DNA of 64,000 nucleotides, taken from positions 496,001 to 560,000 of the forward strand of contig NZ_JADNYK010000002.1 of the NCBI RefSeq assembly GCF_017810075.1, read 5' to 3'. Each line of letters starts with the position of its first letter. The stretch's first letter is position 1. The stretch is from Pseudozobellia sp. WGM2 (GTDB lineage Bacteria; Bacteroidota; Bacteroidia; Flavobacteriales; Flavobacteriaceae). The notes under the pieces were generated by a model. That model was not told where the DNA came from. It was given only the letters and a program-made list of their open reading frames with translations, and searched no databases. The position numbers and the translations under genes were made by a program. Below, in pieces: positions 17,177-26,422 of this stretch.

Positions 17177-18042
17177 TAACCTCTGCGCTTGAAATAGCCC
17201 AATAATTTTTTAACGTAACTCTCATCAACACGGCAAGTAATAACTCCACATCCAGATTTTTTGAATGTATTCATAAAGTAATCTACCCGCTGATGGTAAT
17301 AGTCGGCGTACCCCTTGCGAACACTCTTTGATTGCGTGTTCACCAATTTTATTTTACCGGTTTCGGCATCTTGCATTTGCACCATACCCAAATTCGGAAT
17401 TACCTCTTCTCTCTGATCGAACACCCTGATACCCGTAAGGTCGTGCTTGTTACCCGAAATTTTCAAGGTTTTTTCGTAATCATCCGCTATAAAATCTGAT
17501 AAGACGAAAACGATAGCCCGCTTTTTCATTACACTACTCAAGAATTTTAAAGCTTCTGCTAAATCGGTTCGGTCGCTTTTAGGCCTGAATTCAAGCAGTT
17601 CCCTAATAATTCTAAGTACATGGCTCTTTCCTTTTTTAGGGGGAATGTAAAGCTCCACCTCGTCAGAGAAGAGAATAAGCCCGGCTTTATCATTGTTCTG
17701 CAAAGCAGAAAAAGCCAAAGTGGCCGATATTTCGGTGATAATCTCTTTCTTGAATTGGTTGGTGGTACCGAACATTTCAGAACCACTGACATCGACCATG
17801 AGCATCATGGTCAATTCTCGTTCTTCTTCGAACACCTTTATATAAGGCTCGTTGTAACGGGCGGTTACGTTCCAATCGATATTTCTAACATCATCGCCGA
17901 ATTGATATTGCCTTACCTCACTAAATGTCATACCACGACCTTTGAAAGTGGAGTGATATTCCCCTCCAAAAATATGATCGGAAAGACGCCGGGTCTTAAT
18001 TTCGATCTTACGTACCTTCTTTAGTAGTTCTTTGGTATTCAT
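17176..18042 (-). CDS. DUF58 domain protein (vWA-like) of the Bat operon
   Basis: A 288-residue soluble protein without membrane segments. The DUF58 signature is at about 40-76: MTFSEVRQYQFGDDVRNIDW, then NEPYIKVFEEERELTMMLMV. A vWA-like core follows, with MIDAS-like DVSGSEMFG, where the DxSxS pattern is retained. MoxR-DUF58 pairs are widespread, and DUF58 is thought to be the first MoxR partner. It overlaps the 553-aa gene by 1 nt and lies 89 nt after the MoxR gene. Confidence 0.92.
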   Translation of the reverse strand: MNTKELLKKVRKIEIKTRRLSDHIFGGEYHSTFKGRGMTFSEVRQYQFGDDVRNIDWNVTARYNEPYIKVFEEERELTMMLMVDVSGSEMFGTTNQFKKEIITEISATLAFSALQNNDKAGLILFSDEVELYIPPKKGKSHVLRIIRELLEFRPKSDRTDLAEALKFLSSVMKKRAIVFVLSDFIADDYEKTLKISGNKHDLTGIRVFDQREEVIPNLGMVQMQDAETGKIKLVNTQSKSVRKGYADYYHQRVDYFMNTFKKSGCGVITCRVDESYVKKLLGYFKRRG

Positions 18043-18131
18043 GATTCAGTAAAATGCACTTAACAATCAGGTTTCAGCATAGATTGGTCAAAATGCTGGG
18101 CAAGTAATATTTATTGTCAAATAGGCCCCGA

Positions 18132-19133
18132 TTAAGGCACTTCGATCTCGTTGACGATTCTATTGATGATTTCTTCTGAAGTAATATTCTCCGCTTCGGC
18201 TTCATAAGTGATTCCTATTCTGTGGCGGAGTACATCATGTACCACGGCACGAACATCTTCAGGAACTACGTAGCCTCTTCGCTTTATAAAAGCATAACAC
18301 TTAGATGCATTGCCTAGATTGATACTTCCCCTCGGCGAGGCACCAAAACTGATCAACGGTTTTAAGCTTTCAAGATTATATTTTTCCGGGTATCGAGTGG
18401 CGAAAATCAGATCGAGTATATACTTCTCGATTTTTTCATCCATATAGACCTCTCTTACAGCTTTTTGAGCGCTCAAAATCTGATCTAATGTCACTACCGG
18501 CTTAACGGTTTCGTACGCCCCTAATAGATTTTGGCGCATGATCAACTGCTCTTCCTTCATTTTAGGGTAGTCGATGACAGTCTTAAGCATAAAACGGTCG
18601 ACCTGAGCTTCCGGTAAAGGGTAGGTACCCTCTTGCTCAACTGGGTTTTGGGTAGCCATAACCAAAAAGGGCTTGTCAAGAATAAAAGTCTCGTCTCCAA
18701 TGGTTACCTGCTTTTCTTGCATGGCTTCTAAAAGAGCGGACTGTACCTTGGCCGGCGCACGGTTAATCTCATCGGCAAGAACGAAATTAGCGAAAATCGG
18801 ACCCTTCTTTATTGAAAAGTCATTCTCTTTCATGTTGTAGATCAATGTACCTACAACATCTGCCGGCAAAAGGTCAGGCGTAAACTGTATACGGCTAAAA
18901 CTACCTTTGACGGCTTTCGACAAAGTGTTGATGGCCAGTGTTTTTGCTAGTCCGGGTACACCTTCCAATAAAATATGCCCTTGCCCTAAAAGTCCGATCA
19001 ATAATCTTTCGACCATGTGTTTTTGACCAACGATGACTTTGTTCATTTCTAATACCAGCAAATCGATGAACGCGCTTTCTTGAGCTATTTTTTCGTTTAC
19101 CGCACTAATATCTACAGTAGTATTTTCCTCCAT
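18132..19133 (-). CDS. MoxR-family AAA+ ATPase
   Basis: A 333-residue cytoplasmic AAA+ ATPase, predicted to remodel or load partner vWA proteins. Walker A is GVPGLAKT (58-65) and Walker B is FVLADEINRA with Asp121-Glu122. Sensor 1 is MATQNPVEQEGTYPLPEAQ. The sensor 2 region is GASPRGSINL. Length and motifs are complete. As first gene of the Bat operon it supplies the energy-consuming component. It is divergent from an aldo/keto reductase gene across a 156-nt gap. Confidence 0.96.
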   Translation of the reverse strand: MEENTTVDISAVNEKIAQESAFIDLLVLEMNKVIVGQKHMVERLLIGLLGQGHILLEGVPGLAKTLAINTLSKAVKGSFSRIQFTPDLLPADVVGTLIYNMKENDFSIKKGPIFANFVLADEINRAPAKVQSALLEAMQEKQVTIGDETFILDKPFLVMATQNPVEQEGTYPLPEAQVDRFMLKTVIDYPKMKEEQLIMRQNLLGAYETVKPVVTLDQILSAQKAVREVYMDEKIEKYILDLIFATRYPEKYNLESLKPLISFGASPRGSINLGNASKCYAFIKRRGYVVPEDVRAVVHDVLRHRIGITYEAEAENITSEEIINRIVNEIEVP

Positions 19134-19218
19134 ATATATCTACAAATTTTGGTTTGGGCTGGCTGTTTTTTGAATAGAGTGCAAATTGAAAATTTATTCA
19201 TTGCCTAGCTGTTAACGA

Positions 19219-19251
19219 TTGGTTAAAAAAATTTGTAAGCCCCTATTTTTG
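19219..19251 (+). promoter_or_regulatory. Promoter of the aldo/keto reductase-SDR unit
   Basis: TTG at 19219-19221, 22-nt spacer, TATTTTTG at 19244-19251. This is a good match to the flavobacterial TTG-N17-23-TAnnTTTG promoter. The start codon follows 38 nt later. Confidence 0.65.
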
Positions 19252-19289
19252 TGAAGCTTTTAAGGTAATTATTTTTAATTTAACGCTCT

Positions 19290-20165
19290 ATGCAAAAGAA
19301 GGATTCTTATTCAAAAATAATTGCGGGCACAATGACTTGGGGAAGTTGGGGAAAGCAATTTTCTAAAGCCGAATCGGCAGCTCTCATCAATTATTGTCTA
19401 GAAAACGGTATTTCGACTTTTGATCATGCGGATATTTATGGTGATTATACCAACGAAGCTGAGTTCGGGCGGGCGTTGATCGAAAGTAATGTTCCGCGCG
19501 AGAAAATTCAACTTATCAGTAAATGTGGAATACAATTTTCTGCTGAAAGTAGAAATAATCGTGTGAAGCACTACGATTATTTAACAGATTATATCATTTG
19601 GTCAGTAGAACGATCACTTCAAAATTTGAAAACGGATTATTTGGATATGTTGTTGTTGCATAGGCCTAGTCCGTTGATGCAGCCCTCTGAAATTGCAGAA
19701 GCTGTAAACAAATTACAAACTGCAGGTAAGATTAAAAATTTTGGGGTTTCTAACTTTTCGCCTTCTCAAATCAAGTTATTGGAAAAGGAAATTGAGATAG
19801 ATGCAAATCAAGTAGAGTTTTCACTGACCCAAAACAGGGCCATGAACGATGGTACGTTAGATGATATAATGGCCAATGATAGAATAGCGATGTCGTGGAG
19901 CCCTTTGGGTGCTTATTTTAAGGAAGATAGCCCAGCGATATCGAAAATCGGGCACTGCCTTAAGAACTTTTGTGAAAAATATGATGCAACTGAAGATCAA
20001 CTTTTGTTGGCGTGGATCATGAAACACCCTTCAAGAATAAAACCAGTGGTGGGAACCACTACGAAAGCAAGGTTGACCATGGCGGCAAAAGCCGTACAAA
20101 TCGAGATGGAACTTCAAGATTGGTTTATTTTATTGGAAGCGGCTAATGGAAATGAAGTTCCTTAA
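19290..20165 (+). CDS. Aldo/keto reductase (YdhF-like)
   Basis: NADPH-dependent carbonyl reductase of the AKR superfamily, cytoplasmic, 291 residues. The catalytic tetrad is visible: Asp45 and Tyr50 in FDHADIYGDY, Lys78 in LISKCG and His124 in MLLLHRP. The cofactor-binding end is IKPVVGTTTKARL. The pattern GTMTWGSWG and VSNFSPSQI fits the YdhF-type subgroup. It is followed after 16 nt by an SDR gene, so the two probably form a small redox operon. Substrate unknown. Confidence 0.92.
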   Translation: MQKKDSYSKIIAGTMTWGSWGKQFSKAESAALINYCLENGISTFDHADIYGDYTNEAEFGRALIESNVPREKIQLISKCGIQFSAESRNNRVKHYDYLTDYIIWSVERSLQNLKTDYLDMLLLHRPSPLMQPSEIAEAVNKLQTAGKIKNFGVSNFSPSQIKLLEKEIEIDANQVEFSLTQNRAMNDGTLDDIMANDRIAMSWSPLGAYFKEDSPAISKIGHCLKNFCEKYDATEDQLLLAWIMKHPSRIKPVVGTTTKARLTMAAKAVQIEMELQDWFILLEAANGNEVP

Positions 20166-20181
20166 AACTTAAATATAAACT

Positions 20182-20937
20182 ATGAGTAAAACGGTATTGA
20201 TTACAGGAGCAACAAGCGGAATTGGTAAGGCAACGGCAATACTTTTCGCAGTTAAAGGTTTTCGGTTGATCCTATGCGGAAGAAGGCAAGAACGCTTAGA
20301 GGCGTTACAAAACGAATTGGGTAAAAAAACCGATGTACACATACTAAATTTTGATGTGCGAAATAAAGAGTCGGTCTCGAATGCAATAGTTGCTCTACCA
20401 AGCAATTTCACCGAGATAGATATATTGATTAACAATGCAGGAAATGCACATGGGCTGGATCCCATTGAATCTGGAAATACCGAGGATTGGGACGCCATGT
20501 TAGATATTAACGTGAAGGGCTTACTTTATGTGTCGAAAGCAATTATTCCGAAGATGGTAGAACGTAAATCGGGACATATCATCAATATAGGTTCAACAGC
20601 GGGTAAAGAAGTTTACCCTAAAGGCAATGTGTATTGCGCAAGCAAACATGCCGTTGATGCACTTACTACGGGTATGCGTATCGACTTAAATCAGTATGGT
20701 ATCAAGGTGGGTGCGGTTAACCCTGGGGCGGTAGAAACCGAATTCAGTAATGTGAGATTCAAAGGTGATGATGAAAAGGCCGATTCTGTTTATGATGGTT
20801 TTGATCCCCTAGTCGCTGAAGATATTGCCGAAACCCTACTTTTTGTAGTCACAAGGCCCAAACATGTAAATATTTCCGATTTAATTGTGACCCCTACCGC
20901 TCAGGCGTCGGCAACGGTGTTTAATAAGAGAAGCTGA
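20182..20937 (+). CDS. Short-chain dehydrogenase/reductase (YdfG-like)
   Basis: NAD(P)-dependent oxidoreductase of 251 residues with a classical SDR fold. The nucleotide-binding motif is TGATSGIG (8-15). NNAG is at about 84-87. The catalytic residues are Ser138 (NIGSTAG), Tyr151 and Lys155 (YCASK). Arg34-Arg35 after the second strand (LILCGRRQE) suggests NADP preference. The sequence resembles serine/3-hydroxy acid dehydrogenases of the YdfG type, whose products act on hydroxy acids; that is a family-level guess. Confidence 0.92.
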   Translation: MSKTVLITGATSGIGKATAILFAVKGFRLILCGRRQERLEALQNELGKKTDVHILNFDVRNKESVSNAIVALPSNFTEIDILINNAGNAHGLDPIESGNTEDWDAMLDINVKGLLYVSKAIIPKMVERKSGHIINIGSTAGKEVYPKGNVYCASKHAVDALTTGMRIDLNQYGIKVGAVNPGAVETEFSNVRFKGDDEKADSVYDGFDPLVAEDIAETLLFVVTRPKHVNISDLIVTPTAQASATVFNKRS

Positions 20938-21090
20938 CGGTTGAATATTGAATTTATGATTTGAGAGCTTCTAGATTTGTAAAATTCTGAATTTATTCTA
21001 AAAATCAACTTAAATAAGTGGTAGTTCGCTCTGACCTATTTAACTTCATGGTCATTTATACATGAATACACATAAGTCACACAGGTTCAA

Positions 21091-22227
21091 ATGATCAATA
21101 AACGTTTACTCGTAAAAAACTTACTTGCGCATAACGATGAGAACAGTTTTTATGATAAAAAACGATTTATTGCCATCGGTCAAAAAGAAGGGAAGGCCAA
21201 GTTTTTAAAACACGTTTGTGCCTTGGCAAACAGCAACCCTAGAAACAATTCGTATATCGTAATCGGGGTAGAAGATGAAGATAATAAAATTGTAGGTGTA
21301 GACTTTTTTGATGACAGTAAAATACAGAACCTTGTCAATGCCTATTTAGATAATCCACCTTTAATATCTTATGAAAACATCCCATTTCCTGATCTTCCTG
21401 AAGGTAAGGTGGTCGGGCTGGTAACCATTAAATCAAATGGCAAGGTTTGCGCCTTAAGAAAGAATATCTGGAAATATTATGGTGGAATGGTGTTTTTTAG
21501 GGAGGGCAGTATTAGTTTGCCCAAAGCATTTGATATTGAGTTAAAAGACATCAATTCTGAAAAAGTCGCTACCGTCGAGCACCATGCTCGTAATAACATA
21601 GAGCTTACTTTAGATGGGGTCATCGATTTTTTGAACTTTCAGCATAAAGACCTTGATAGCGATTATAAAGTATTCAAAGAACAATTCGTAGTTTGTTGGG
21701 CCGGACACCTAAAAAAAGTGAAGGATCAGAACTATTATTCGAGAGTTGATATCGAACTTATCAATGAACAGGTAAAATTATTTTATTCGGCTTTAGATGA
21801 AATCACCATCGCCTATGATGAAAATTCATTTACTACTGTGGAGTATGTGCAGCTGGGCTTAGGGTCAAAACAAAGCTATTATCCTTTAGAAAAAATGGTG
21901 ATTACATTTTATGATAATGGTAAATATCAGATTACAAGCGATTTAATTTTCGACCCTCCACAATATGATAAAAAAAACTTATATCACATTTATAATGCCA
22001 ACAATGCCCTTTTAAAAAAGTTAGAAAGTCAAATGGCTCTAAGTGGCCCCGAAAGGGATGATTTAAAGCACTTGCCTGCTACCTATCTCATTTGTTATTT
22101 GAACGGTTTTGAAGATGCTCGAGAACAAATGGAAAGAGCAAGAACGTTATTAAAAAAATACGACCAGGCCATTTACCTATCGCTAAAAGAGTCACTTCGA
22201 ATTCTCAGAAAAGTGAAGTACAGTTGA
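21091..22227 (+). CDS. AlbA_2 (Schlafen-type) putative nucleic-acid-binding protein
   Basis: A 378-residue soluble protein. The N-terminal 140 residues match the AlbA_2 domain: EGKAKFLKHVCALANSNPR, then YIVIGVEDEDNKIVGVDFF and VVGLVTIKSNGKVCALRKN. The domain binds DNA or RNA in relatives such as Schlafen-like and divergent-AAA proteins. Here it lacks the usual C-terminal helix-turn-helix or ATPase. Residues 150-378 are helical and charged and I do not recognise them. The gene is monocistronic and converges on the PfkB gene with an 8-nt gap. Function is unassigned. Confidence 0.82.
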   Translation: MINKRLLVKNLLAHNDENSFYDKKRFIAIGQKEGKAKFLKHVCALANSNPRNNSYIVIGVEDEDNKIVGVDFFDDSKIQNLVNAYLDNPPLISYENIPFPDLPEGKVVGLVTIKSNGKVCALRKNIWKYYGGMVFFREGSISLPKAFDIELKDINSEKVATVEHHARNNIELTLDGVIDFLNFQHKDLDSDYKVFKEQFVVCWAGHLKKVKDQNYYSRVDIELINEQVKLFYSALDEITIAYDENSFTTVEYVQLGLGSKQSYYPLEKMVITFYDNGKYQITSDLIFDPPQYDKKNLYHIYNANNALLKKLESQMALSGPERDDLKHLPATYLICYLNGFEDAREQMERARTLLKKYDQAIYLSLKESLRILRKVKYS

Positions 22228-22235
22228 TACGGCAA

Positions 22236-23186
22236 TCATAGATGGGCCTGAACTTCTTCTAAAGTGGGCAAAGAAGGTATGGCGCCATAATTCGTGGTGG
22301 TTATCGCGCCGGCAATATTGGCTTTTTTGACCATTTCAATGAGTAGTTGATGGTCATCAATTATTTCTAAGGCATTGTTCAGGGTTGAAATCTGATAAAG
22401 TAGACAACCGATAAAAGCGTCTCCCGCTCCAGTGGTATCCAAAGGTTCAATGGTTATACTAGGTATGGTTGTCTTTTTGGTCGCAGTACTTACGAGTGTG
22501 CCTTCACCGCCCAACGTGATTGTAATAATTTGTGCCCCAACCTTGTGTAGATGGTCACAAGCTTTTTCCAAATCTTTTTCGCCCGAAAGCAGTTGTGCTT
22601 CCTCAAGACTAAATTTGCATAAATGAGACTTTTCGACGAAGGGCATACATTTTTTAATGAAGATTTTTTCCTCATTTTTCCAAAGGTCTCCCCGAAAATT
22701 AGGATCAAAGCTGATAAAGGAATTTTGTGTTAGGGCATCAAAGAAGTAACGTCCGTAAGCTTCTTCAAGATCGCCGCCCAATAAAGCAGTGGCCGCACCA
22801 AGGTGGATCATATTGCCCTTAAAACCTTTCTTTATTCCAGATTGATATTTTAACCTTTTATCGGCACCTCTGCTAAAGACGAAATCGCGCTCTCCATTTT
22901 CAGCTAGAGAAACAAAAGCTAAGGTGGTAAAGTGTTTAGATCTTTGTGTCAAAGAGATGTCTACATTGTTGTTTTGCAAAACATCGAGCAAAAAGGTACC
23001 AAAAGGATCATCGCCAACACACCCGACAAATTTACTTCTTCCTCCGAGTTTTGCGACGGCACAGGCTACATTGGCCGGTGCCCCGCCAGCTTTTTTGGTA
23101 AACTCATCAGCTTTTGAGAGGTCACTGCCTTGCTTTTCGGCAACAAAATCGATCAATAGCTCTCCTATGCAGTAAATGCTCTTCAT
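22236..23186 (-). CDS. PfkB-family carbohydrate kinase (fructokinase-like)
   Basis: ATP-dependent sugar kinase of the ribokinase superfamily, 316 residues. The sugar-binding Gly-Gly motif is at about 33-40 (KAGGAPANVA). The anion-hole/catalytic motif is DTTGAGDAF (250-258), with Asp256 as predicted base. Sequence features such as GELLIDFVAEKQG and GGAPANVACAVAKLGG resemble fructokinases. No sugar transporter or regulator gene is adjacent, so the substrate remains a family-level prediction. Confidence 0.92.
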   Translation of the reverse strand: MKSIYCIGELLIDFVAEKQGSDLSKADEFTKKAGGAPANVACAVAKLGGRSKFVGCVGDDPFGTFLLDVLQNNNVDISLTQRSKHFTTLAFVSLAENGERDFVFSRGADKRLKYQSGIKKGFKGNMIHLGAATALLGGDLEEAYGRYFFDALTQNSFISFDPNFRGDLWKNEEKIFIKKCMPFVEKSHLCKFSLEEAQLLSGEKDLEKACDHLHKVGAQIITITLGGEGTLVSTATKKTTIPSITIEPLDTTGAGDAFIGCLLYQISTLNNALEIIDDHQLLIEMVKKANIAGAITTTNYGAIPSLPTLEEVQAHL

Positions 23187-23216
23187 ATCTTCAACTTTAC
23201 CGCTCTAAAGTACTGA

Positions 23217-23224
23217 CAAATGTA
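23217..23224 (-). promoter_or_regulatory. -7 promoter element of the PfkB kinase gene
   Basis: Minus strand TACATTTG (TAnnTTTG), 30 nt before the start codon. No TTG is found at standard spacing. Confidence 0.4.
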
Positions 23225-23356
23225 GCATTGTGCCAAAAAAAATAAAATGGTTTCAAATTTACAGTGAAAATGTACGATTGGGAACAATAAGAATAGCCGT
23301 CTTTGACAGCAGTGTAGAAATCCCTACCTTTTTGAAAAATTTTAAAGTGGGTTAAA

Positions 23357-24493
23357 ATGGACATATTCAATGAAATAAAGAAGAAACTTAGTCATGAGTT
23401 TATAGATATTATCGAATGGTTAGATGCTACCAACGATACCATTGTTCATAGATTTGAACGATATCAGAATGAAATTAAGAATAATGCGAAGTTAGTGGTC
23501 AGAGAAGGCCAAACCGCGGTTTTTGTTAATGAAGGTCAGTTGGCCGATGTCTTTACTCCGGGAACTTATACTTTGAACACAAAAAACCTTCCCATGCTAA
23601 CAACTCTCAAAGGATGGAAATATGGATTTGACAGCCCCTTTAAAGCAGAGGTGTATTTTGTGAATACCCGCTTGTTCACAGATGAAAAATGGGGTACTAA
23701 GAGTCCGTTTGTTCTTAGTGATGATCGCTTTGGCTTGGTTGAGATAAGAGCATATGGTACCTATAGCTTTCGTATTGAAGATGCTGGAAAATTTGTTATT
23801 GATGTGGTCGGTACCGATGGCAATTTTACGAATTACGAGATTAATGAGCATCTAAAAAGTCTGATAGTAACTAGATTTACTGATACCGTAGGGGAAGCCA
23901 ACCTGCCTATTGAGCTTTACGCAGCAAACAATACCGAACTTTCAGATACTTGTCAAGAAGTAATGCAGCCAGAATTTGCTAGGGTAGGTATAGAATTAGA
24001 GAAGTTTTATATCGAAAATGTATCCATGCCCGAAGAACTCAAAAAAGAAATCTTCGAATATAGTCGGCTTGATAAATTGGACATGGCAAAACTTTCTCAG
24101 TTCAAAGCAGCAAAGGCTATGGAAGCCGCAGCTAAAAATGAAGGCGGTACGGCCGGTGCAGGTATGGGTATGGGCATGGGTTTTGTATTGGCACAACAAA
24201 TGGGCAATATGATGAACCCCCTTGCAACACAACCGGTTACTGCTGCCCAAACACCTCAGGCTGCCGTGCCTCCGCCAATGCCGCCACAAGTTTCGTACTA
24301 TTACGCCGTCAACGGGCAACAGAATGGCCCAGTACCTTTTGATAAATTAAAAGAGCTTTTCGCCAATCGTTCAATCAATAGAGATTCTCTGATATGGAAA
24401 CAGGGTTTGTCAAATTGGGTGGCTTTAAAAGAGGTAGAAGAATTAAAATCTTTTTTGGGAGGTAACACTCCGCCGCCACTACCCACGACATAA
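23357..24493 (+). CDS. SPFH-domain protein with C-terminal GYF_2 domain (YdjI-like)
   Basis: A 378-residue protein of the YdjI / virion-core-like SPFH family. The SPFH region spans about 30-250 (LVVREGQTAVFVNEGQLADV, VFTPGTYTLNTKNLP, GIELEKFYIENVSMPEELKK). A Gly/Met-rich low-complexity stretch (about 262-285, GAGMGMGMGF) and a Pro-rich linker follow. A GYF_2 domain (about 313-366, YYAVNGQQNGPVPFDKLKEL) closes the protein. No membrane segment. The next gene encodes a membrane zinc-ribbon protein, the same partnership as YdjI and YdjG in Bacillus subtilis, where they act in membrane stress. A similar role here is inferred. Confidence 0.85.
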   Translation: MDIFNEIKKKLSHEFIDIIEWLDATNDTIVHRFERYQNEIKNNAKLVVREGQTAVFVNEGQLADVFTPGTYTLNTKNLPMLTTLKGWKYGFDSPFKAEVYFVNTRLFTDEKWGTKSPFVLSDDRFGLVEIRAYGTYSFRIEDAGKFVIDVVGTDGNFTNYEINEHLKSLIVTRFTDTVGEANLPIELYAANNTELSDTCQEVMQPEFARVGIELEKFYIENVSMPEELKKEIFEYSRLDKLDMAKLSQFKAAKAMEAAAKNEGGTAGAGMGMGMGFVLAQQMGNMMNPLATQPVTAAQTPQAAVPPPMPPQVSYYYAVNGQQNGPVPFDKLKELFANRSINRDSLIWKQGLSNWVALKEVEELKSFLGGNTPPPLPTT

Positions 24494-24554
24494 AATTCGA
24501 TTATCACTTTTTTTTTGAATTTTCAAGCTGATATTGAAAAAGCACATTCTGTGT

Positions 24555-25637
24555 ATGGAAAATCCTCAAAAATCAGAGCTTAAAAAATCTTGCGCCAATT
24601 GTGGTGCAGAGCTGAAGTTCAAGCCAGGTTCTCATCAACTTAAATGTGAATATTGCGGTTATGAAGAATTTATAGAACAAGCAAAAAGTAGTTTTGAAGA
24701 ACTTGAACTGCAACACTATTTAAAGGTTGTTGGCGAGAATGCTTATACAGAGACGATTGATCTTTTGCATTGTAAGAACTGTGGGGCGAATCAACATGTA
24801 GAGGAAAACTATAAATCGCTCAGTTGTGTTTACTGTAGCGAGCCCTTGATTAAAGAAGATGTGGAAGAAGAGGGGTGGATTTTACCCGGAGCAATAATCC
24901 CTTTTCAGATTGATGAGAAAAAATCTAAAGCCATATTTAAAAAGTGGGTGAATAGCCTATGGTTTGCGCCCAATAAACTGAAAAGAGCGGCTCTTGATCC
25001 CGAAGGATTGCATGGCCTTTATCTACCATATTGGACATTCGACGCCAATTTGCTCGCCAAATACCAAGGGCAAAGGGGCGATTATTATTATGAGAATAGA
25101 AGAGTGCGTACAAAAAACGGTACTCAGACAAAGCGGGTACGTAAGACGCGCTGGTCGGCGGTTTCTGGTGAGGTAGATGGATTTGTAGATGATATTTTAA
25201 TAAATGCCTCCGAGAAAAAACGTCGAGATATACCCGCCAAGATTTCCTTTTGGAATATGAAGGCCTTGGTACCATTCAATTCAAAATACCTTTCTGGCTT
25301 TGTGACCGAAAAATATACGGTTTCTTTGAAAGAAGGGCATCATTGGTCTTTTCAAAAGGCGAAGGAAATTGCCAATACGTGGATCAAGCGAGATATTGGT
25401 GGTGATACCCAGCGCGTTCGTCAAGCCGATATTAAACTGTCGGAAGAAACGTTCAAGCATATCTTATTGCCGGTCTATATTAGTTCATATCGCTATAATG
25501 GTACAGAATTTCAATTTTATATAAACGGGCAAACGGGCCAACTAAGTGGAACAAGACCCTATTCTTTTTGGAAAATTTTCTTTTTGGTACTATTTATTAT
25601 TGCCGTCATCGGTATAATTGCGATTTTTGCCAAATGA
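24555..25637 (+). CDS. Double zinc-ribbon, tail-anchored membrane protein (YdjG-like)
   Basis: A 360-residue protein from the ATG at 24555; an in-frame TTG seven codons earlier is less likely. The N-terminus has two TFIIB-type zinc ribbons: Cys pairs in SCANCGAEL...LKCEYCGYEE and LHCKNCGANQ...LSCVYCSEPL. The middle is aromatic-rich beta (LHGLYLPYWTFDANLLAKYQ). One C-terminal membrane helix (FFLVLFIIAVIGIIAIF) anchors it. Such proteins are often mislabelled primosomal protein N' because of the ribbon. It follows the SPFH-GYF gene by 61 nt, and its stop overlaps the phosphoesterase start (ATGA). Confidence 0.85.
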   Translation: MENPQKSELKKSCANCGAELKFKPGSHQLKCEYCGYEEFIEQAKSSFEELELQHYLKVVGENAYTETIDLLHCKNCGANQHVEENYKSLSCVYCSEPLIKEDVEEEGWILPGAIIPFQIDEKKSKAIFKKWVNSLWFAPNKLKRAALDPEGLHGLYLPYWTFDANLLAKYQGQRGDYYYENRRVRTKNGTQTKRVRKTRWSAVSGEVDGFVDDILINASEKKRRDIPAKISFWNMKALVPFNSKYLSGFVTEKYTVSLKEGHHWSFQKAKEIANTWIKRDIGGDTQRVRQADIKLSEETFKHILLPVYISSYRYNGTEFQFYINGQTGQLSGTRPYSFWKIFFLVLFIIAVIGIIAIFAK

Positions 25638-26359
25638 GAACACTGGCAATAGGAGATATTCATTCAGGATTAAAAGGCTTGCAACAACTATTGAGCATGG
25701 CTGAAGTTAGTGATCAAGATCAACTTATTTTTTTAGGGGATTATGTTGACGGATGGAGCGAGGCGACCGAAACCGTAGATTTTCTGATAAATTTGGGCAA
25801 GACGCATAGGTGCATCTTTATAAGGGGCAATCACGACGTACTTTGCCTAGAGTGGTTACAGCAACGCAAAGACAACCCGTTATGGCTCAAACATGGTGGT
25901 GAGGCCACTAGGTCTTCTTATGAAAATGCTGACCAAAAGACCATTGCCGAGCATATAGATTTTTATGAAAACCTAACTAATTATCATCTTGATTCTGATA
26001 ATCGTTTGTTCTTACATGCGGGTTTCACCAATCTCAAGGGAGTAGATTTTGAGTATTTCTCACAAACATTTTATTGGGATCGCACATTATGGGAGCTTGT
26101 ATGTTCCCTAGACCCGAACCTAAAGCCCGATGATGTTCGCTACCCAAAAAGATTAACGAATTACAAAGAGATATATATTGGCCATACTCCGATATCAAAA
26201 ACGACGGCCGTTGAGCCAAAGTTAGCGGCCAATGTATGGAATGTAGATACAGGAGCAGCATTTAAGGGACCTTTGTCAATGATAGATATCGATACCAAAC
26301 AAGTTTGGCAAAGTGATCCCGTACATGAACTTTACCCGAATGAGCAAGGAAGAAATTGA
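25634..26359 (+). CDS. Metallophosphoesterase (PPP-type Ser/Thr phosphatase-like)
   Basis: A 241-residue calcineurin-like phosphoesterase. The metal-binding motifs are in order: GDIHSGLKGL (residues 7-16), GDYVDGWSE and RGNHDVLCLEW, with later His motifs LFLHAGF and IGHTPIS. The length and the GDxxDR-like motif place it with PrpE/ApaH-type enzymes that act on phosphoproteins or dinucleoside polyphosphates. The ATG is chosen because it overlaps the upstream stop (ATGA); a longer reading adds an unlikely 22-residue start. Tight coupling to the zinc-ribbon gene suggests a common process. Confidence 0.9.
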   Translation: MRTLAIGDIHSGLKGLQQLLSMAEVSDQDQLIFLGDYVDGWSEATETVDFLINLGKTHRCIFIRGNHDVLCLEWLQQRKDNPLWLKHGGEATRSSYENADQKTIAEHIDFYENLTNYHLDSDNRLFLHAGFTNLKGVDFEYFSQTFYWDRTLWELVCSLDPNLKPDDVRYPKRLTNYKEIYIGHTPISKTTAVEPKLAANVWNVDTGAAFKGPLSMIDIDTKQVWQSDPVHELYPNEQGRN

Positions 26360-26422
26360 AAATAGCTTTGCTATTACTACAATTTCAGTATTTTATTAAC
26401 GAACTTTGTAAAAAACATAATC

